Assembly (NCBI GenBank): GCA_023614405.1
Contig: CM042684.1
Span: 201,444,941-201,508,940 of the forward strand
Length of the DNA: 64,000 bases
From: Avena insularis
Taxonomy: Eukaryota; Streptophyta; Magnoliopsida; Poales; Poaceae
Direction: 5' to 3'
The position numbers and the translations under genes are program-made. The notes under the pieces were generated by a model that did no database searches, was not told where the DNA came from, and saw only the letters and a list, made by a program, of their open reading frames with translations. Shown one piece after another: positions 58,894 to 64,000 of the stretch (position 1 is its first letter; each line of letters starts with the position of its first letter).

Positions 58894-61800
58894 AACATCT
58901 TTCTGGTGGCTTGATGATCAAGATCATTGATCTTTTGCCCTTACATTCAGCATATCCTTCTTCTCGGTTCCCCAGATCTTTAACCTTGCAAAATGGACCA
59001 GCAAGTATTCTGCTGTATATTCTTTGAGGATCTGAGTGGGCGACATTGTTACAAGCAGGCAATTATGATCGGTCACCCGATTTAAGTGGCTTTACTACAC
59101 GTCACCCATTTGAGTATCAACAATTCTAGGGCATTTTTCTCTCGATTGATTCCCGGTTCCATGTAGTCCCTCGACTTTGCCCCTTCCTCTGCCAAGTCAG
59201 GAGCATTTGGTACCATCATTTCATGGGAATCGAGTTCAGGTTTTGTGGCCAGCATCTTGTCCAACACATTCATCTGAATTCATAATGAAGAGATGAAACG
59301 CGCAATTAGATTAATCGATGGTGGCTCTTTGAATTATCTCTGAAAAAGGGTGATGTGAGAAAATGACTAATTGCTACGTTTCGGGTTGTGATGAGCATAA
59401 AGAGTGATAAAATTAAACCAACTTGAAGATGTCACATATGCAAACGCTCTCTATGTCTGAGGTGCATGGGCACATGTGTGGTCTTTGAAAGAGATACATC
59501 GTAATCCAGGACCTTGCTTTGAAAGAATTCTGGCGTAGAGAGTATCTCGGATTGAGTTGACAAACGGGCGATAATGGCAGAGTGCCTCATTTGGAGAATA
59601 GGATATTAGCTGTCCTCCATCATCCCGATCATCTTGCATGTTAAATTCGCTCATCGGCATGTATTTTGGTTGTCCTCCTCCTCATCTTGGTAACTTAGTA
59701 GGTAATGTTAGCAGTCCTTCTCCCATGAATATCTCCTGATCATCGTAATAATATTTTGCTCAGCCTCTAGGATGCGATATTCCTGACGCACCATTGGGCC
59801 AGTGTATGCAACTTATCCTTTGTCGGATGAAACAGTGTGCATGGGTCACACAGGTCCTGATAGCATGCCTTTGCTCCCGACCTCTGAAATAGAAATATAG
59901 ATGGCATAGGACATTCCTGGTAGGTGTTGACTGAAACATATCAACACCTTAGAATAAATATAGGTCCTTGGACAGCATTCGATTATGACCCGGCATTAGA
60001 ACACTTTGAGAATTGACAGGGGTGATCTTAAGTAGTCCCATCACCAGATATCATTGAATTTGTGGTGGAAAAGGCCTTTTAGGTGGAGATGGAGGTCCAA
60101 AGTATGGAGTTTCAAGAAACCCACCAAAACGAGTGTAGAGGGTGCTTATTGGCTTTAGTCGTACCTATCATACCGAGCATCTTGAGTGGGTTTAATCGGT
60201 TAAGTGGCCCCAGATCTTTATTCAATATTTGGCAGTAAAAGGTCCATGATCTCAAGTTTCCGCGCCAGGTCTCCAATGGTGAATCATGTACTTTTAAACA
60301 TGTCCCAGGTAGATCTTGCTTGAACTTTGCAATGATCCTGCCCTTGTGCTCGAGTCCCTCTCCCAAGGCTGAGAACCTTGCCAGCCTTAATGCATAGCAT
60401 TGGTCATCGCGATTCCGGTGATCAAATTGGAGACAATGAGACATAACTCAACAATTCATTGTTAAACTGAGTCTACCCATGGAATATGAATTTGTTTTCT
60501 ATCTTTCCTCTTTTCTCGATGTGTATTCTTTTATCAAAACAGATAGCAACATGCTTGGAAGGGAATATGACTCCTTGACAATTGGCAGTCCGCGATCTTG
60601 ACATTTGCAAATTAGAACATAGCTTAACCAATGACTGAGCGTTTCAATCTTAGACCTGAATCACGAGAATTCGCATCGTGTACTTAAAGAAATCTTTACC
60701 TTACATCTGATATTACCAAAAGAGCAGGATAGGAAGGGATGAATGTGCGCAAGTGGCATAATGTTCATGAAAGCGTTCCCCTTGAGTCGTGAGGAACGCT
60801 AACCACCCCTTATTTGACAAAGTTGGTCGCGACCAAACCTGCAGTTAATCCCCGAAACCATATAAATTGAAACTTGGCTGAAAGTCATTGAGAACTTTAG
60901 AAGTGGAAGTATTCAGCCATTAAGTGATTGGTTAATTGCGAAGATAATGACCAAACCAATGAGAAGTTGGTGTAGTTTACTCGGCCTTTGAGGGAGTTAG
61001 GGAAACTTTTGGTAAGAAACTTGGTTTTTGTGAGTTGCAAGAAGCTTGTAGTGAAAACGGGTCCTTACACAAGTGAAGCATGTAAAGGCTTGCGGTAACA
61101 TCAAACCTTAAACCAATTAATGGCCATAAGATTTGTCGGGCGAGGGACAAGAAGGGAAAATTACTAGGAAAGCAAAAAGTTGGTACTACCAGAACCGAGG
61201 TTCAAATTAATTTGGGCTAGATTTGGTTGATTTCTTGAATTTTCTCCGCTATAATACCTTTGCCAGCTGTAATCACAATATCTATCAAATGATACCACGT
61301 ATCGACTATGCATAGATAATGTCATCATTAGTAAAGCCGTTATTGCATGGTACTGTTATTCGAAGAACCAATACGATGCTACAAAATAGAGGTTTTTCTT
61401 TTTGCTTGTGAAGCACACCAATCTATGTCGATTCTGTAATATTCCTTCTCTTGATTTCCAATGTTGGGCTCTCCGCTTCCCCAACAGACTTTTATCTTCC
61501 ATGACCAATCATCAGCTGAACAACTCACAAACATAATGTTTCAATAACGATCGAAACTCTTGATGCTGAGGAATCATTATACATGTTAGCAAACGGAGAG
61601 ATTTTTGACTTGATATGTTTGATGCTGACCCCCCCAATGAACAACTTTGAAGAACCTGCTCGTAGACTATGATGTTATCAAATCTTCAGCCAGGTTGTCT
61701 GACTGCAAAATGAATATAGGCATGAGTGTGAAGAAAATGGTCTTGCTGCGAAAATCCTCTGAGAAATTTGATTATGGGGATGTAACCAAATTTTGAACAT

Positions 61801-62101
61801 ATTGTCCTCAATACTATCCTCCCTTTAGAAAAATGCCACGAAATGTGGCATTTGTTTGCAGTTGATGAAATCTGGAGTGGTCACATGATTTGTTCAGTGC
61901 CGGTCACCCTTTGATGTTAAATAACCTTATCCAAGATAACACCAGAGTACAGGGACTTTCTCTCATCTTGAAGGCATATGAGATCTAACATCAATAACCG
62001 CATCACTGGAAATTGGCTATGACACAATCAAGCAGCAATCCAAGTATAGCTCCAGGACCCGATGGTTGAAGTGCCCCACGGCTAAAACAAGGCGTGGCTC
62101 A
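58894..62101 (-). other. Unassigned region with broken minus-strand coding-like tracts
   Basis: Minus-strand open tracts lie at 60444-60112 (110 codons), 59660-59451, 59273-59082 and 59062-58634 (the last runs into the D LTR). Near 59885-59800 the minus strand reads CDPCTLFHP and then HTLAQWC, a Cys/His arrangement like decayed gag zinc-binding stretches of some plant retroelements. I do not recognise a family. No LTR or terminal repeat encloses the region, and 60500-62100 shows nothing beyond AT-rich sequence. Confidence 0.35.
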
Positions 62102-62219
62102 CACTACTAATAACTAGAACAACTGGCGCACATGACTATAGTGCGCCACAGATGTGTGGGCAGAGCTGGCCGCGCCAAACATCATGGCACTATAGTCATG
62201 TGCGCCACGGTTGTTAGTG
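62102..62219. repeat. Terminal hairpin of the CACTA element
   Basis: Arm 1 is 62102-62148 and arm 2, inverted, is 62185-62219. Arm 2 reverse-complemented starts CACTAACAACCG and runs into GGCGCACATGACTATAGTG, which arm 1 also contains. Each arm begins with CACTA. The loop is about 36 bases. Subterminal inverted motifs of this kind bind the element's own regulatory protein in En/Spm. Confidence 0.8.
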
Positions 62220-62529
62220 TCATCATGGCGCACATGGGGTGGTGCGCTCGCATGCCCCTCTGCTGCAAGCAGCCACAAACTTACAGCACTTTATGTGCAC
62301 ATGTGTGACCACATCCACCCACTTCACTTTCCCTTCTTCTTCCTCCTTAGATCTAGTCGGGATCTTCTCCTTCCACCTCAATTTCTCCACATTCACCATT
62401 TTAGCATGTAAAACTTGCTTTGGATGTTACATAAGTAATAGAGGAGGTCTCCGGTCTCTCATCTATCCTTCTCCGTCGGCCTTCCTCTCCTTTCCATCTT
62501 TCTGATCGGTCTCTCATCTCGGTAAGTTG

Positions 62530-62715
62530 TCCATGTAAGGATGTGTTCATGTGTATATGGATGATGTGCTCATATGTATGTAGATGATCGATGCTCATGA
62601 TGTGTGTATGTGGAGAGGATCGATGGTCATATGTGTGTGTATATGGAGAGTATCGATGATGCTCATGCATGTGTGTATGGAGAGGATAATGATATGTTCA
62701 TGTGTGTATGGATCG
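62530..62715 (+). repeat. Minisatellite-like leader repeat, units of about 40 bp
   Basis: GATGATGTGCTCATATGTATG-like units (shortened here), each with ATGCTCATG or TGGTCATATG followed by TGTGTGTATGTGGAGAGGATCG, occur about four times. A short CT run follows at 62727-62740. The 79-codon ORF through it (62584-62823) only reflects the repeat. Confidence 0.6.
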
Positions 62716-63009
62716 GTCTCTCTCTCTCTCTTGTGTTTGTATGTGAACAAGTTGCCATTTGTTTTGCCAAATGTTGATTCATTTCCATTTTGGCAAGATT
62801 TTCAACATTTCACAAAGGTCTAATTTTAGGATAGGTCATGCCGAAATTTTCTATCGACCATTGCATGCATGCATTCATTATGTGGTTCTAATAGACTTCA
62901 AATTGTCAAGTGTACACCGTGCGAGCAAAAATGGTCCATAATGGCGAAGGCATTGTGGCTAGATTTTTGAAATGTGCGACGGCCGACATGATACTGAAAT
63001 AACAAAGGC

Positions 63010-63300
63010 GGATATAAGATGTCCGTGCGAAGATGCAAACTCAAGCGGGTGATCGACCAGTTAGAATCTGCAGGCGCACCTGCTCGCCATGGTTTCATGG
63101 ATGGATACACTTTCGTTGGATAAGCGATGGCGTAGATGATGGAGGCGGTGAAGGTGGCCAACATGGCGATGATCATCATCACGGCGAGCAGGCGAGATGA
63201 TGAAGAGTCTCGGAGATGGTGAAGGTGCGGAAGCACCGGGATGATGATGATCTAGATGCGGAGCGAGGCGATGGAACAACGTCGGGCTGGGTGCGGGACC
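63010..63300 (+). pseudogene. CACTA transposase N-terminal (Transpos_assoc-like) segment
   Basis: The frame from about 63018 reads VRRCKLKRVIDQLE and then ARHGFMDGYT, which fits the GFMxGYxxWxxHGE region of the transposase-associated domain of plant CACTA proteins. The WxxHGE part is frameshifted. An Asp/His/Gly-rich acidic tract follows (63130-63260), as is usual after this domain. The start codon is not identifiable. Confidence 0.65.
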
Positions 63301-64000
63301 CTTATGTGCAAGAGCTGCTTCTCAAGCGGGCGAGTAACTTGCCAGGGCTGCGCTAGAGAAAGCCAAGCTTAAAAGGCGGTTACTCCATTGTATGAAGGAT
63401 GCAGGCCCGATGATACCGGTTGAATGGCTCAAGGCTATGGAGATGAAGGCAAAGCACAAATTGGCGGCGCAAGCTTGACGATATGATGGCATTACAGCAC
63501 GCGTCGTCTCCGGAGAAGACATATCCAACTAGTATCGAGGATGCCAAGAAAATCGTCATCCTCTCGATCTACCGCGTTAGATATCACGTATGCATCAACG
63601 ATTGCATCATTTATCGAAGCGAGGGCGGAGAAAACCACATGTCCGGTCTGCGGCGTGAGTCGATACAAGAAAGGGAAGAAAGCACCTCGAAAAGTGGTAT
63701 GGTACTTTCCTATCACTCCTCGTCTGCGCTATTTCGCGGACCCTAAGGAAGCGAAGCTCATGCGATGGCATGCGGAAAGGAAGAAGCCGGAGATGATGAT
63801 GACCCGAAAAGGAGCTGCTGGCGCACCCTTGGATCTGGAAAGCATTGGACCTCAATTCCAGAATTCGGTGGAGATTCGAGGAACATCGGGCTTGAGTGCG
63901 AGCACGATGGACTCAATCCGTTCGGTAGCGAACACGCACGCCCGTGTTTGTATGGATGTACAACCTCCTCCATGGTTGTGCATGAAGAAGAAGTACATAC
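63301..64000 (+). pseudogene. CACTA transposase (Transposase_21/tnp2 type), partial and frameshifted
   Basis: The enzyme cuts and rejoins transposon ends. Motifs in order across frames: AKKIV near 63548; IHACPNDC-like HVCINDCIIYRSE (63588-63625); a CGVSRYK-like stretch (63645-63675); VWYFPITPRLRYFADPKE-like residues (63700-63750); MRWHAERKKPE (63760-63792); a DGLNPFG-like stretch (63908-63930); and PPWLCMKKKYI at the window end. The order is exactly that of the tnp2 domain. At least four indels break the frame. The catalytic DDE residues lie partly beyond the window. Confidence 0.8.

Larger units (their letters stand above)
62102..64000 (+). mobile_element. CACTA (En/Spm) transposon, 5' part, runs off the window
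   Basis: It starts CACTACTAATAAC, the CACTA terminus, followed by TGGCGCAC/GTGCGCCA subterminal motifs, a leader with CT-rich and minisatellite sequence, and a plus-strand transposase gene. CACTA elements move by cut and paste and make 3-bp target duplications; only the left end is in view (GCTCA before the element). Confidence 0.85.

Noticed and set aside
1..64000. tRNA, rRNA or conserved host coding genes
   Set aside because: I saw no cloverleaf with conserved A and B boxes, no rRNA core sequence and no exon series with a host domain on either strand.

Overview
The window looks like intergenic heterochromatin from a grass (Poaceae) nuclear genome. It is a stack of transposable elements, and I could not support a single host gene, rRNA or tRNA. 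The grass assignment rests on a Tourist-type MITE of the grass kind with TTA target-site duplications, long-LTR Tekay-type chromoviruses, Tat-lineage gypsy elements with antisense ORFs, and a CACTA transposon with a TGGCGCAC-type subterminal sequence. All coding regions are broken by stops and many 1-3 base indels. Part of this is age, but indels dominate the differences between paired LTRs, which suggests an unpolished long-read assembly as well.

Layout, left to right. 1-5526: two abutting minus-strand LTR-like blocks with boundaries at 963 and 5526. 5527-7009: two MITEs in AT-rich DNA. 7010-7628: a Ty1/copia remnant reduced to an RNase H tail between LTR fragments. 7629-13111: a plus-strand Tat-lineage gypsy remnant (A) with LTR, gag, protease and then a 13-copy array of about 116 bp. 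13112-19599 plus about 34597-38940: a minus-strand Tat-lineage element (B) split in its integrase by element C. Its plus-strand antisense ORF (14794-17650) lies between the integrase and the left LTR-like end. 19600-34596: the nested plus-strand Tat-lineage element (C), about 15 kb, with both LTRs, gag, protease, RT, RNase H, integrase, a 60-bp tandem array and its own antisense ORF.

38940-42950: a minus-strand Ty3/gypsy remnant (E), truncated in the integrase. 42950-45811: unassigned DNA ending in an LTR-like block related to A's LTR. 45812-58893: a 13-kb Tekay-type chromovirus (D) with LTRs of about 3.8 kb, a tRNA-Met-type primer site, a tandemly duplicated gag segment and a C-terminal chromodomain. 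58894-62101: unassigned, with broken minus-strand coding-like tracts. 62102-64000: the 5' end of a CACTA transposon with a long terminal hairpin, a minisatellite leader and a frameshifted Transposase_21 gene that runs off the window.

The pieces do not form a host pathway. The biology here is the insertion history and the architecture of the elements. The most informative points are the B/C nest, in which two opposite elements share the same pol-plus-antisense-ORF plan, the two tandem arrays inside the Tat-type elements, and the mismatched flanks around D.
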